Source: Proteiniclasticum aestuarii
Lineage (GTDB): Bacteria; Bacillota; Clostridia; Clostridiales; Clostridiaceae
Assembly: GCF_017368455.1 (NCBI RefSeq)
Contig: NZ_JAFNJU010000004.1
Coordinates: 124,001-188,000 of the forward strand
DNA: 64,000 bases
Reading direction: 5' to 3'
In this document: positions 40,839 through 51,700 of the stretch, one piece after another
Numbering within the stretch: position 1 is the stretch's first letter
Layout: the number at the start of each line of letters is the position of its first letter
Position numbers and translations under genes: made by a program
The notes under the pieces: generated by a model
The model's database searches: none
The model's input: only the letters and a program-made list of their open reading frames with translations
Told to the model about the DNA's origin: nothing

Positions 40839-42298
40839 TATTTCTTTTCCTCCGGTCTGCCGATGAGGTTTCCTTTACCCACAGCAAAAATATCGTCTAC
40901 AGTCATCTGGAATGTCACATCTCTTTTTTCGAACTGTCCTCTTTCCACAAGCTTCGCCTTGTTGAAATCGATGATGTCCTTGGTGAAGGGGATGTTTCCG
41001 GTCATCAGGTATCTCACGGCACCTGAATTGTCTCTGGCCGGCATCATCTTGCCTGCATTGTACTTGGATGGTGCGAAGGGAATATCCACAATGCCGAGCT
41101 TGAAGGCTTCCACCGTTCCACGGGCAAAGTCTCCTTTTCCTACTTCATAGACACTTTCCAGCATACATCTGGTCTCGGCCTTGATGATGTTGATCTCTGT
41201 CTGGAGCTCCGGACTCATGGGCATTCTCTGCCCTTTCAGCATATTCAGCGTCATGATGGTGTCTCGGATGCCCTGGGCATTGGCTTCCATGGTAGGAATA
41301 CCGATGGCTTCATGGGGAGTCTTCACGATGACCTTGGTGGCACCGGCCATGGCCGCTGTGGCAGCACCTACGGATATGACACCGAAAGCCTTGGCTTCAT
41401 CCGCCGGGAATCCGCCCATCCACTGATGGAATACCGTGGTGACGAAGACATCGCTGTAGCCGAAACGCTTCAGGTATTCTTCCGTCTGCTCCTCCAGCGC
41501 ACGGATGGCTGCAATGTCCTGTACCATGTTGCCGCACTGTCCATAGCCCACGGTGACATTCTTCACGCCCTGCTCTGCTGCAAGAAGCGCTTCCAGAATG
41601 GCCACTGTATTGGAGATGGAGGGTGGAACGAGGGTTCCTGTCAGGGGACCGAAAGGTTCACGGTTCAGCTCGATGCCCTGCTCTTCATACCATCCCGTGA
41701 GTCTGTCGCAGTACTGCCAGTCTCTGATGGTCTTTTCCATGGAAACACTCTTGGCATAAGGAATGTTATAGCTGATTCCGCCTCCTTCGTTGGATGTCCA
41801 GCCGGAAGCGGTGATGATTTCACTTAAAAGACGGGCATCCGGTGTGCCATGTCTTGCCTGAATGGGATTCTTGATGGACTCATAGACTTCTCTGCATCCC
41901 TTGACGCCATGATTCACCGCAGGGAATCCGTTCAATAGAGAACGTCCTGCTTTCAGAGATTCATCTATACCGATCTGACATTCATTGTACCGGTTCTGTC
42001 TGGTATAGGAGTCGATGGTGGATGGGAGAAGATCCGCTCCGCCTTCGTCTTCCAGATAGTTGAGCAGCTTGATGTGCTCGCTGATGAGCGCAACACCCGC
42101 TCTAGGCTGAGCAAGGGTGACCCCTTCCTCTTTGGCCTTCCTGAGCTTCTTGGCAAAGTTCTTTTCATCGGGCACCTTCTTCAGATACTCCACTGCTTCC
42201 TGAAGATCCACTTCACTGCCTGTAGGCCAGTGGGTGAGCACCTCTTTTCTGATTCCAAAAAATTCTTCTTCGGTGAGTTTTTTGTTTCTTAAGTCCAT
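40838..42298 (-). CDS. glmE: Glutamate mutase epsilon subunit
   Basis: This is the catalytic subunit (486 aa) of coenzyme-B12-dependent glutamate mutase, which rearranges L-glutamate to (2S,3S)-3-methylaspartate. It is a TIM-barrel protein with typical segments RRxR-like [74 protein letters not shown], and [25 protein letters not shown] lies directly before ATG. Together with GlmS it forms the active mutase. Gene order glmS-glmL-glmE-mal matches the known clostridial cluster. Confidence 0.97.
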   Translation of the reverse strand: MDLRNKKLTEEEFFGIRKEVLTHWPTGSEVDLQEAVEYLKKVPDEKNFAKKLRKAKEEGVTLAQPRAGVALISEHIKLLNYLEDEGGADLLPSTIDSYTRQNRYNECQIGIDESLKAGRSLLNGFPAVNHGVKGCREVYESIKNPIQARHGTPDARLLSEIITASGWTSNEGGGISYNIPYAKSVSMEKTIRDWQYCDRLTGWYEEQGIELNREPFGPLTGTLVPPSISNTVAILEALLAAEQGVKNVTVGYGQCGNMVQDIAAIRALEEQTEEYLKRFGYSDVFVTTVFHQWMGGFPADEAKAFGVISVGAATAAMAGATKVIVKTPHEAIGIPTMEANAQGIRDTIMTLNMLKGQRMPMSPELQTEINIIKAETRCMLESVYEVGKGDFARGTVEAFKLGIVDIPFAPSKYNAGKMMPARDNSGAVRYLMTGNIPFTKDIIDFNKAKLVERGQFEKRDVTFQMTVDDIFAVGKGNLIGRPEEKK

Positions 42299-42307
42299 TT
42301 TTTTCTC

Positions 42308-43699
42308 CTAACATTCCACAATATATTTCTTGAGCATTCTTAACGCTTTTTCTTCATCCACCATGGCCAGTAGGCCTAAGGCGGACAGGACATACTTTTC
42401 ATCCAAGAGATACTTCGGATGTCTTGGCTTCAAAGATTCCAGGTCCTCTTCATGGAAAAGTCCCGCTTTCAGGATATCCTTGGGATTCTTGGAATTGACA
42501 ATGACGCCCCCGGTCCCCACCAGGTAGGGAAGCTCCATGAGATCCTTTCCTTCCTGGGAATACATCATTCCCAAGGGGGAGTAGACCTGAGTCACAGTCC
42601 CTGCATGTCTTTTCATGGAGATGTCCACGCAGATTTTCGCCATGACCTCGTCAAAGGCGATGTCTTCTTCCTTTGTCGGTACAAAATCCGTATGCCGGCT
42701 TCGATAGTCAAATTCCTTCCCCACATCGATGTCCGACAGGTTCTTTAGCTGGTGTCTCCTCAGGTATCTTTTTCCTGCTGCCTCATACAGAGACAGAGCA
42801 GAATAACGCATCCCCAGATCCCCTTCCACCGTTCGCTTGGCGACAGGCTCCTCCAGTCCTCGTAAGATGACGGAGGGCTTGCTGGGTGCCCCCTCACAGA
42901 TGGTATGCACATCCGTCGTGGCGCCCCCGATGTCGATGACGGCGAGATCCCCGATGCCGTCTTCATCCCTGGTGCCTTCACTGAGCACTTCAGCCGCTTT
43001 CAGAACCGCAGCTGGTGTGGGCATGAGAATGCCGCTGATGAACTCCTTCACATGGGACATGCCTCTGGCCTTCACGATGTTCTCCATGAAGATCTTACGG
43101 ATGGTTTCTCTTGCTGGCTCCACATTGATGTTGTTGAGGCTTGGCATGACATTCTCCGTAATATGGTAGTTCATGTGTCCCTCAAAGATGTCGATGATCT
43201 CATCATTGCAGCTCTTGTTTCCGGCAACCACGATGGGCACCTTGATATCCCCGTCTCTGAGCATCCTTGCATTATGCAGAATCACATCCGTGTTTCCACC
43301 ATTGGTTCCACCTGCAAGGAGGATCATATCCGCCCTGGACTCTCTGATCTTCTTCACTTCACTTTTATTCATCTTGAAGCTGAAGACATCGGTGACCCTC
43401 GCTCCGGCACCCAATGCCGCTCTTTTGGCCGCCTCCATGGTCAGTTCCGGAACCAGTCCTATGGCCACAATTTTTAACCCGCCTGCAGCAGATGAGCAGG
43501 CGAGTTTTTTTGTGAATTCTATTCCATTATCCAGTCTGGTCACAAGGTCCTCATAGGCCTTTCTGTAACCATCCATTACGTCTGTTTCCACTGTTGTATA
43601 TGATTTTGCTGTAGCAAGAATAACATCTTCCTCTGCACTTACTGCTGTCAGTTTTGTATACGTGCTCCCAAAATCAATAAATAGAAATGCTTCCATCAT
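42308..43699 (-). CDS. glmL: GlmL (MutL), glutamate mutase reactivation ATPase
   Basis: This 463-aa ASKHA-fold ATPase is thought to reactivate glutamate mutase by exchanging damaged cobalamin. It begins with the nucleotide-binding LFIDFGSTYTKLTAVSAEED and has LACSSAAGGLKIVAIGLVPE, MILLAGGTNGGNTDVIL, and LAVIDIGGATTDVHT. Its position between glmS and glmE is the standard order. The start is 3 bp after the glmS stop; a second Met follows immediately, so the exact first codon is uncertain by one. Confidence 0.95.
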   Translation of the reverse strand: MMEAFLFIDFGSTYTKLTAVSAEEDVILATAKSYTTVETDVMDGYRKAYEDLVTRLDNGIEFTKKLACSSAAGGLKIVAIGLVPELTMEAAKRAALGAGARVTDVFSFKMNKSEVKKIRESRADMILLAGGTNGGNTDVILHNARMLRDGDIKVPIVVAGNKSCNDEIIDIFEGHMNYHITENVMPSLNNINVEPARETIRKIFMENIVKARGMSHVKEFISGILMPTPAAVLKAAEVLSEGTRDEDGIGDLAVIDIGGATTDVHTICEGAPSKPSVILRGLEEPVAKRTVEGDLGMRYSALSLYEAAGKRYLRRHQLKNLSDIDVGKEFDYRSRHTDFVPTKEEDIAFDEVMAKICVDISMKRHAGTVTQVYSPLGMMYSQEGKDLMELPYLVGTGGVIVNSKNPKDILKAGLFHEEDLESLKPRHPKYLLDEKYVLSALGLLAMVDEEKALRMLKKYIVEC

Positions 43700-43701
43700 T
43701 C

Positions 43702-44133
43702 TTATGCTCCAATTGCCGCCTCAAGTAAACCCAGGTCTTCCTGAAGATCGTTTAATGCTGTCTCTACAGATGTTCCGGGTGGATAAACCCTGTCGAATCC
43801 CATCTGGATGAATCTCTTCTTCACTTCGCTGAAATCCTGTTTTCCTACAACGATGTTCCCGCCGACATATAATTTGATGCCTTCAAGACCCGCTTCGTCG
43901 CATTTTTCTCTCATGCCTCTGCAGTCAATTTCGCCGTGTCCGTAAAGAGAAGATACCATGATCACTTCTGCATTGGTTTCAATGGCTGCGTTGATGAAAT
44001 CTTCCTGTGGAGAAAGAACACCAATATTGACCACACTATATCCTGCTTCAGTCAGTGAATAATCCAGGATCTTGTTTCCTACTGCATGACAGTCAGCACC
44101 TATGACGCCTAGAACGATAGTTTTTTTACTCAT
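43702..44133 (-). CDS. glmS: Glutamate mutase sigma subunit (B12-binding)
   Basis: This is the 143-aa cobalamin-binding subunit. It has the base-off DxHxxG motif, with Asp14, His16 and Gly19 in [12 protein letters not shown], and the Gly-rich [13 protein letters not shown] and [12 protein letters not shown] segments that complete the nucleotide tail pocket. It is the first gene of the methylaspartate operon. AAGGAGTGT lies upstream, and a good promoter (44263-44290) gives a 5' leader of about 120 nt. No cobalamin riboswitch core was found in that leader. Confidence 0.97.
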   Translation of the reverse strand: MSKKTIVLGVIGADCHAVGNKILDYSLTEAGYSVVNIGVLSPQEDFINAAIETNAEVIMVSSLYGHGEIDCRGMREKCDEAGLEGIKLYVGGNIVVGKQDFSEVKKRFIQMGFDRVYPPGTSVETALNDLQEDLGLLEAAIGA

Positions 44134-44262
44134 GTGTTTTGTACACTCCTTATAAGTGAATGATTATTATAATTTCCATGTAGTCGGTTAAAACGATTTC
44201 CACTTTCATCCTGCATACGTTTCCTGCAAGAATTCCGCTTCTTTCACCCCTTCTATACCCTA

Positions 44263-44290
44263 ATAATAGCACAGTTTTATCAGGAATCAA
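44263..44290 (-). promoter_or_regulatory. Promoter of the glutamate mutase operon
   Basis: On the minus strand, -35 TTGATT and -10 TATTAT are separated by 16 bp. The expected start is near 44256. Confidence 0.65.
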
Positions 44291-44630
44291 CCCCTCCAGG
44301 AAATCCGAAAACCCTTGAAAACACAAGGATTCCATAATCATACATCCAATTGGAAGCCATCAGAATTCCACTCCTGCTCCATATGAATCTTTCCTTCCGG
44401 AAACTTTCATTTTCAGCACTTTATGAATGAAAACCTGCATTAAACGTTATCATTCTGCAACTCAAACCGCCAACTTATGCAGAGCTCATGTTATAATTAT
44501 TCGATTATATTCCACTTTTATGCATAAAAATTCACAATTATTTTTATAAAATATTTTTCTAACTTTGCACTTCTTAATAAAGTCTTAACACGTAGGCTCC
44601 ATGAAAGGATACGAATCCAAAGTACTCTAT

Positions 44631-44639
44631 GCTATGATG
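44631..44639 (+). promoter_or_regulatory. Extended -10 promoter of P1 peptidase gene
   Basis: TGC-TATGAT lies 57 bp before the start codon. The same TATGCTAT(A/G)AT string occurs before the Mga-type gene at 53.4 kb. Confidence 0.45.
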
Positions 44640-44695
44640 AAATTAACATTTCAGAGAAACCTGCAGTCCGATGCAGGATCAGGAGGGAGCAGTTC

Positions 44696-45634
44696 ATGAA
44701 ACAGATCAATATACAGGATATCCAGGGATTTCATATCGGAAACAGCGAAGACCCCTACAAAGGAACCGGCGTAACCGTCATTCTTTCTGAAGAAGGTGCC
44801 ACCCCCGGGGTCGCAGTGAGGGGCGGCGCACCCGGCACGAGGGAAACGGATCTCATCCGATCGGAAGAGATGATCGAGAACATACACGCTGTGGTCCTGG
44901 CGGGCGGAAGCGCCTTCGGACTGGACGCCGCTTCCGGCGTCATGGCCTATCTCGAAGAGAAGGACATCGGTTTTGACACGGGATTTTCAAAGGTCCCCAT
45001 CGTGCCCGCAGCGGTTCTCTTTGATCTTGGCTATAAGGACCCGAAAAGAAGACCTGATAAGGCCATGGGCTATGCTGCGTGTAAAAATGCATTGGACAGA
45101 AATTACCGGGACGGCTCGTATGGGGCCGGAACCGGAGCCACCGTGGGTAAGATTCTGGGACCAGGCAGCGCCATGAAGTCTGGGATCGGCTCCTACGCTG
45201 TGGAGATCGGACCTGTGAGAATCGGAGCAGTGGTGGCCGTCAATGCCTTTGGTACCATATATGAGGGAGAAAAACCCCTGGCAGGACCCCACAGAGACGG
45301 TGAAATCCTGAGTACGGAGGATTTCATGGTTCAGGGCATGGAAGCCTCCTTTAAAGGTAACACCACCATCGGGTGCATCCTGACCAATGCTTCGCTTTCC
45401 AAAAGCCAGGCGAACAAGCTGGCCTCCATGAGTCATGACGGATATGCCAGAGCCATCCGACCTGTGCATACCATGGTGGATGGAGATACCATCTTCGTCA
45501 TGGCCTCGGGAAAGGAGGAGGCGGATTTCAATCTCCTTGGCACCCTTGCTTCCATGGTCATGGAAAAGGCCATCCACGCTGCGGTGAAAAGCGCTACCTG
45601 TGATAGGCTGAAAACCCATGGAGATTTTCTCTAG
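44696..45634 (+). CDS. P1 (S58) family aminopeptidase, DmpA-like
   Basis: This is a 312-aa self-processing Ntn-like hydrolase. Members cleave N-terminal residues from small peptides or amides. Family features are GVTVILSEEGATPGVAVRGG, GAPGTRETDL, VVLAGGSAFGLDAASGVMAY and GAGTGATVGKI. The probable autocleavage site is GNTTIGCILTNA, with Thr223 as the new N-terminal nucleophile after Asn222. AGGAGGGAG precedes ATG. It is a single gene ending at a shared terminator. The natural substrate is unknown; peptide use fits an amino acid fermenter. Confidence 0.9.
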   Translation: MKQINIQDIQGFHIGNSEDPYKGTGVTVILSEEGATPGVAVRGGAPGTRETDLIRSEEMIENIHAVVLAGGSAFGLDAASGVMAYLEEKDIGFDTGFSKVPIVPAAVLFDLGYKDPKRRPDKAMGYAACKNALDRNYRDGSYGAGTGATVGKILGPGSAMKSGIGSYAVEIGPVRIGAVVAVNAFGTIYEGEKPLAGPHRDGEILSTEDFMVQGMEASFKGNTTIGCILTNASLSKSQANKLASMSHDGYARAIRPVHTMVDGDTIFVMASGKEEADFNLLGTLASMVMEKAIHAAVKSATCDRLKTHGDFL

Positions 45635-45680
45635 AAGACTCTTCTGAAATCATGCTTCACGGCAGAATCAGACGAAAAAG

Positions 45681-45726
45681 GAAAATGCAGACCATTCAAT
45701 CAAGATGGTCTGCATTTTCTTTTTTC
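45681..45726. terminator. Bidirectional terminator between P1 peptidase and adhesin
   Basis: GAAAATGCAGACCAT pairs with ATGGTCTGCATTTTC, with T-rich tracts on both sides. It serves two convergent genes. Confidence 0.85.
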
Positions 45727-45770
45727 GATTCAAAGCTTCATATTATTGCCGGCCTTTCAGGTTCTGCCGC

Positions 45771-48700
45771 CTACGCTCTTTTCTTCTGTTTCATCAGATA
45801 AGAGAGGCCTGCAGCGATGAACAGCATACCCAGTATTCCCGGAAGGAATCCTGAATCCTTGGAACCAGCACTGGGCAGATTGCCCACATTTTCCTCCTCC
45901 GGCATTTCCTCGTTGACCACAGTCACGCTGATGGCTTCCGGCTCTCCTTTATGAGAGTCCTTGATGTCAAAAGCATGCTCGGTTTCACTGAGGCGATATC
46001 CTTCAGGAGCTTTGGTTTCCACCAGCACATAGCTTCCTGGCTTAAGCCCAGTTACCACGATTTCACCAGCCGAATCACTGACAAGCTTTTCTCCGTAGAT
46101 GTTTCCGCTGGAATCACTCAGACGGAATTCAGCGCCTGCCAGAGGTTTCCCTTCTTCATCCACTTTACGGATCGTCAAGGCTCCCTGATGGTTCACAAAT
46201 ACGCCAAGATCCACCGCTTCGGGCTTGCCTAAAAGGGTACTTTCAATGGTAAAGGTCAGCACGGTCTCATTTCGTATGTATCCTGAAGGTGCTTCCACCT
46301 CATTCATTGAATAGTTTCCAGGTGCCAGACCTTCCACACGGATGGATCCATCGGCATCCGATTCCACCGTAGCGATCAGGTTTCCTTCACCGTCTCTAAT
46401 TGTAAAGACGGCTCCTTCCAGACCCAGTCCTTCTGCATCGGTTTTCTTCAGGAATACGACTCCCTTATAGTTTACCGCATCTCCTGCTCTTATCACTTCA
46501 GGCTCTCCGAGCGCTTCCGCCAGAACCGTAAAGTCATAGATCGTCTCATCCAGAATGAATCCTTCTGGTGACTGCACTTCCTTCAGGGTGTAATTCCCTG
46601 GTGCCAGTCCATCGATGCTGATTTCGCCTTCTGCATCCGTCGTGTATGTATCCAGAACCTCGCCTTCAAAGCTCAGTGCAAAGACTGCACCTGCCAGAGC
46701 GTTGCCTTTTTCATCCGTCTTCATCAGCATCACCTTGCCCTGATAATTGACCAGGGTTCCTGCATCTACTGTTTCAGGTTTTCCTACTGCCTGTGCATGG
46801 ATCGTAAAGGTCAGGGCATAAAGGTTTCGGATATGCCCTTGCGGCGCGCTCACTTCTCTGAATTCATAGTTTCCAGGTGAAAGATTATCCACCCGGACCT
46901 TTCCTTCTTCGTCGGTGAGGAGCTCGTCTTCTACCAGTTCTCCCCCTTCACTGTACAGTGCAAAGATGGCTCCGCTTAGCGGGGTTCCCTCTTCGCTGGT
47001 CTTTATGAGCTCAGCGCTGCCCTTGTAGTTCATGAGGGCACCGGCCTCCACCGTCAGCGGTTTTCCGGAAGCCTCTGCTTCGATTTCGAAAGCAAGAAGC
47101 TCCTCATTCAGAAGATATCCTTCCGGTGCCTTCGTCTCCTGGAAGTAGTAGCGTCCTGGTGCAAGTTCTTCCGCAAAGACCTTTCCGTCTTCCTCAGACA
47201 GCAGTCCTGTCAGCACAGGTTGCATTTCAGCATTCAGCACCTGGAACTCTGCTCCCGCCAGCGGATTGCCTTCTGCGTCTGTTTTGACCAGCTCTGCACT
47301 GCCTTTGTAATTCACTGCAGTGCCTGCTTCCACACGAGCAGGTCTTCCCGCCGCCTCGTTCAGGATGGTGAATGGGATGGCATCGGTATTCAGAAAATAT
47401 CCTTCCGGTGCCGTCTTTTCCATGAATGCATAGTTACCAGGCATAAGGCCTTCCACCGTGACTTCTCCATTCTCATCGGATGTATAGGTGCCCACCAGCA
47501 TACGGTCCATGTTCTCTCCAGACAGAATCTGGAACAGTTCAAACACCGCACCCGAAAGTGTTTTTCCTTCTTCATCGGTCTTCAGAAGAAGTACCGCTCC
47601 TTTGTAGTTGATAAAATCTTCCAGCACGATGAGCTCAGGGATGCCCTTTTGTTCTTCAGGAATGATAAACCCTACAGACTCTGTGTTTCTCAGGTATCCT
47701 TCCGGTGCCTGTACTTCCGTCAGGGTGTATTTCCCTGGCACCAGTCCATCGATGCTGATTTCGCCTTCTGCATCCGTCGTGTATGTATCCAGAACCTCGC
47801 CTTCAAAGCTCAGTGCAAAGACTGCACCTGCCAGAGCGTTGCCTTTTTCATCCGTCTTCATCAGCATCACCTTGCCCTTATAATTGACAAGGGTTCCTGC
47901 ATCTACTGTTTCAGGTTTTCCTTCTGCCTGTGCATGGATTGTAAAGGTCAGGGCATAAAGGTTTCGGATATGCCCTTGCGGCGCGCTCACTTCTCTGAAT
48001 TCATAGTTTCCAGGTGAAAGATTATCCACCCGGACCTTTCCTTCTTCGTCGGTGAGGAGCTCGTCTTCTACCAGTTCTCCCCCTTCAGTGTACAGTGCAA
48101 ACACGGCTCCGCTTAGCGGGGTTCCCTCTTCGCTGGTCTTCATCAGCTCGGCGCTGCCCTTGTAGTTCATGAGGGCACCAGCCTCCACCGTCAGCGGTTT
48201 TCCGGAAGCCTCTGCTTCGATTTCGAAAGCAAGAAGCTCCTCATTCAGAAGATATCCTTCCGGCGCCTTCGTCTCCTGGAAGTAGTAGCGTCCTGGTGCA
48301 AGTTCGTCCGCATAGACCTTTCCGTCTTCCTCAGACAGCAGTCCTGTCAGCACAGGTTGCATTTCAGCATTCAGCACCTGGAACTCTGCTCCCGCCAGGG
48401 GATTGCCCGCTGCGTCTGTTTTGACCAGCTCTGCATTGCCTTTGAAATTCACTGCAATCCCCGCTTCCACACGAGCAGGTCTTCCCACCGCCTCGTTCAG
48501 GATGATGAATGGGATGGCATCGGTATTCAGAAGATAGCCTTCCGGCGCCGTCTTTTCGATGAATGCATAGTTTCCGGGTGCAAGACCTGACACCATGACT
48601 TCTCCATTCTCATCGGATGTATAGGTGCCCACCAGTATGCGATCCATGTTCTCTCCAGTTAATATCTGGAACAGTTCAAACACCGCACCCGAAAGCGCCT

Positions 48701-51700
48701 CTCCTTCTTCGTTGATTTTTTCAAGAATCACAGACCCCTGATAGTTCTCTTTGTGTCCGGCGCTGACTACTACAGGTGTTCCTTCGGCGCTTGCAGAAAT
48801 GATAAAGGGAATGGGTGTCGGCTCCAGCACATATCCTGCTGGCGCTTTGGTTTCAATGAAACTGTAGCTGCCAGGGGCAAGACCGCCCACGTAGAGCCGT
48901 CCATCTTCACCGGTAACCAGACCTGTCTTTACAATCCTGTTTTCAGTATCGACAATCTTGAATTCAGCGCCTTCTAGAGGATTTCCGAATTCATCGGCCT
49001 TGTACAGCCTTACAGCACCCTGATGGTTGATGAATGTGCCAAGGTCAAACACTTCCGGTCTGCCCTGCACGCTCTCTGGAATCGTGAAGCGGATTTCTTC
49101 CGTATTCAGAAGATACCCTGATGGCGCTTTCACTTCTCTGATGTCATAGATTCCCGGTGACAGGCTTCCGATGACCACTTTTCCATCTCCGTCGGAAACA
49201 AGGTCTGCACCGATCCGGTCCATGCCCCTGTACAGTTGGAACACTGCTCCCGCAAGAGGCGTTCCATCGCCATCCGTCTTCGTAAATTCGGCCTGTCCTT
49301 GATAGTTGGGCACGTCCACTCTAGGCACGTTCTGTGTGCCGTTGGCATTGATCTTTATGGTGAAGCTGTATTTCTGAGGATTCAGTATGTAGCCTTCCGG
49401 CGCTCTGGTCTCCTGCAGATAATAGCTTCCTTCCACCAGGTCTGTAAGGGTCAGTCGCCCATTTACGGTAGCCAGATTCTGTAGAAGTAGGGTTCCGTCG
49501 CTTGCATAGAGACTGAATCGAGCTTCTCCTTGTATGAGCACACCTGCTTCATTGACTTTTCTCAGATTGATTTTCGTCAGCGCATTGGTATATGCCAGCT
49601 CTCTGAACTCCCCGTCATTTTCATGGCTCAGTGTGATGGGCACTCCATTGGCCAGATTTCTGCTGATCACATAGCCTTCCGGCGCCTTTACTTCCTTCAG
49701 GAGATATTCTCCTCTGCGAAGGCCTCCGAATCTCACGATTCCTTCTGCGTCGGTGATGCCGCTTCTCAGCAGCTGGGCGCCATCTTTCGTGTAGAGATGG
49801 AAGACTGCGCCTTCCAGCACGTTCTGCGTATCGCCTTCGGCGGTTTTTATGATCTTGATGCCGCCTCTGACGCTGGAACCGCCTGCGCCACCTGAGTTCA
49901 CATTTTTCACTTCACTGCTCACATCACCATCGGTGATCTCTTCTGTGGTGATCCCTTCGGCTGTATAGGCATTTTCGATGGCCTCTCCTTTGCCCACAAG
50001 AGGGTCAATATAGGAACTGTATTCCAGAATGTAGGCATCCCTTATGTCATAGCTGAATTTCAGGATAAAGCTCTGCTTCCCGGTCTCATTGTCCGTATTG
50101 ATCACAAGGTCGTAGTCTACTCCCTCTTCCAGCATCTCCGCTGATTTCGTCACTTCCCCTTTGTCACTGACCACTGTCTTGTAGACTGCAAAGGTGTCTT
50201 CCAGTAAAACGGAATTCAGATCCGGATTATCGGTAAGTGTATAATCCTTGATCAGCGACTGGCTTCTGTTCAGATACACCGTCCAGTCCACACGCTCATT
50301 GTAGATACCCGTCTGTACACCGGATTTATGTACATACTCTCCTCCACCTGGTACTGTCACCGTAGCTTCCAAGGTGAATCTGTCTCCTCCGTTATGCACT
50401 TCGGATGTGTTCTGAACCTGGGCATCTCTAATCCATTCATCGGCAAAGACTGTTCTGAACCGGATGCCGATGGAGGCTTTTGTTCCCAGTAAGGTATCCA
50501 GTAGACGAACTTCAAGTTTGTTGCCGTTTCCCGCAGGTTCAAGAACGGTGTAGTCAGCTCCATCCATCGGCGTTTCACCGGTGATGTTTCCCTTGTTGTC
50601 CACATTGTAGGTGAAGACCTCCAGAGAACCTTCCACAAGTTTCTGGTGCAGAGGAATCTCATCTAGAATGCTGTAGCCTGCCTTTATGGGCAGTCTTGCA
50701 TAGTTCGTATGGATGCTCCAGGTGATTTCCTTTGTCTGCGTATTGTAGGATCCATTCTTCACACCATTGGGACCTGTATATCCTGCAGGTGTGACCTTCA
50801 CTACTCCAGTCTCGCTGTCGTAGGATACGCTGTTTTCCGTCCAGGAGATGGCTCCCTTGTTCCCATAGGTTCCCGTCCCGTCTGCGTTTCTTTCAAAGTG
50901 GGTGGTATAGGTCATGGTAAGCGGCTCTTCCACATCTGTAAGAAAGCGCACCGTAAACCCACCGGATGATACACCGAAAACCGGTTCCGTATACTCCAGC
51001 ATATAGTCCACACCCTTCACATAGGTTCTGGAGGAGCTTTTAATGACCACAGTATCCTCCAGCAGTGTCAGACCATCTCCCGTGAAAGTATCCGTCACCA
51101 CAAGATTTTCCATGAGATAGCCGTTCTGATTCAGAAGAACCTTCCAGCCGATTTCCTTCTTCTCCACATCATAACCTGTAGAAGATTTGATGACACCTCT
51201 CTGGGACCAGCTTCCGCTGCTGCCATCGCTTTTCTCGGTTCCTGTGACTACCCTATTGGTCACACTGCCACTCTTGTCTACAACGCCGGTGCCCTCTGAG
51301 CCTAGAAGCCTCGTCTTATATCGGATCTCATAGGCCTGATTTTCCACATCGTTATTGAAGGCCAGTGTAAATCCGTTCATGCCATTCACATTTAAAGTAT
51401 AGAGGGATGCATCGATGGGTGTTTCTGATACCGTTGCATTCCCACTGGAATTCATGGTCACCGGATAGACGTGAAACGCTCCCTCCATCAGTTCCATGAC
51501 GCCTCCTGGCGTCCAGGTGTCTGTGATGGTCGCTTGGTCCTTTCCGATGTACTTTTCATTGTAATTGTATCGGATGCTCCAGCTAAGCGTCTGGTCCTCC
51601 CACTTATAGTCAGGATTCAGCTTGTCCAGAGCTCTGCCGTACCCACTGGAAACCGTGGAGGATGCTGTATAGCTCTTTCCATCATTTGTCAGCACCGCCT

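Larger units (their letters stand above)
44134..44695. other. Intergenic region between glmS and the divergent P1 peptidase
   Basis: These 562 bp hold the glmS promoter and leader on the minus strand, a small hairpin CCTTG-N6-CAAGG (about 44310-44326), and an extended -10 for the peptidase gene near 44631-44639. The central 44340-44560 stretch is AT-rich with nothing recognisable. Confidence 0.5.

Noticed and set aside
44134..44262. Cobalamin riboswitch before glmS
   Set aside because: The conserved B12-box core could not be found on the minus strand of the leader.
44150..44341. 63-codon minus-strand ORF upstream of glmS
   Set aside because: It runs through the predicted glmS promoter and leader. 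The length match to the bactofilin-operon proteins is coincidence; the sequences are unrelated.
47220..48017. 265-codon plus-strand ORF opposite the adhesin
   Set aside because: It arises from the repeat structure of the adhesin gene and recurs in fragments at the 1,137-bp offset; no start signals.
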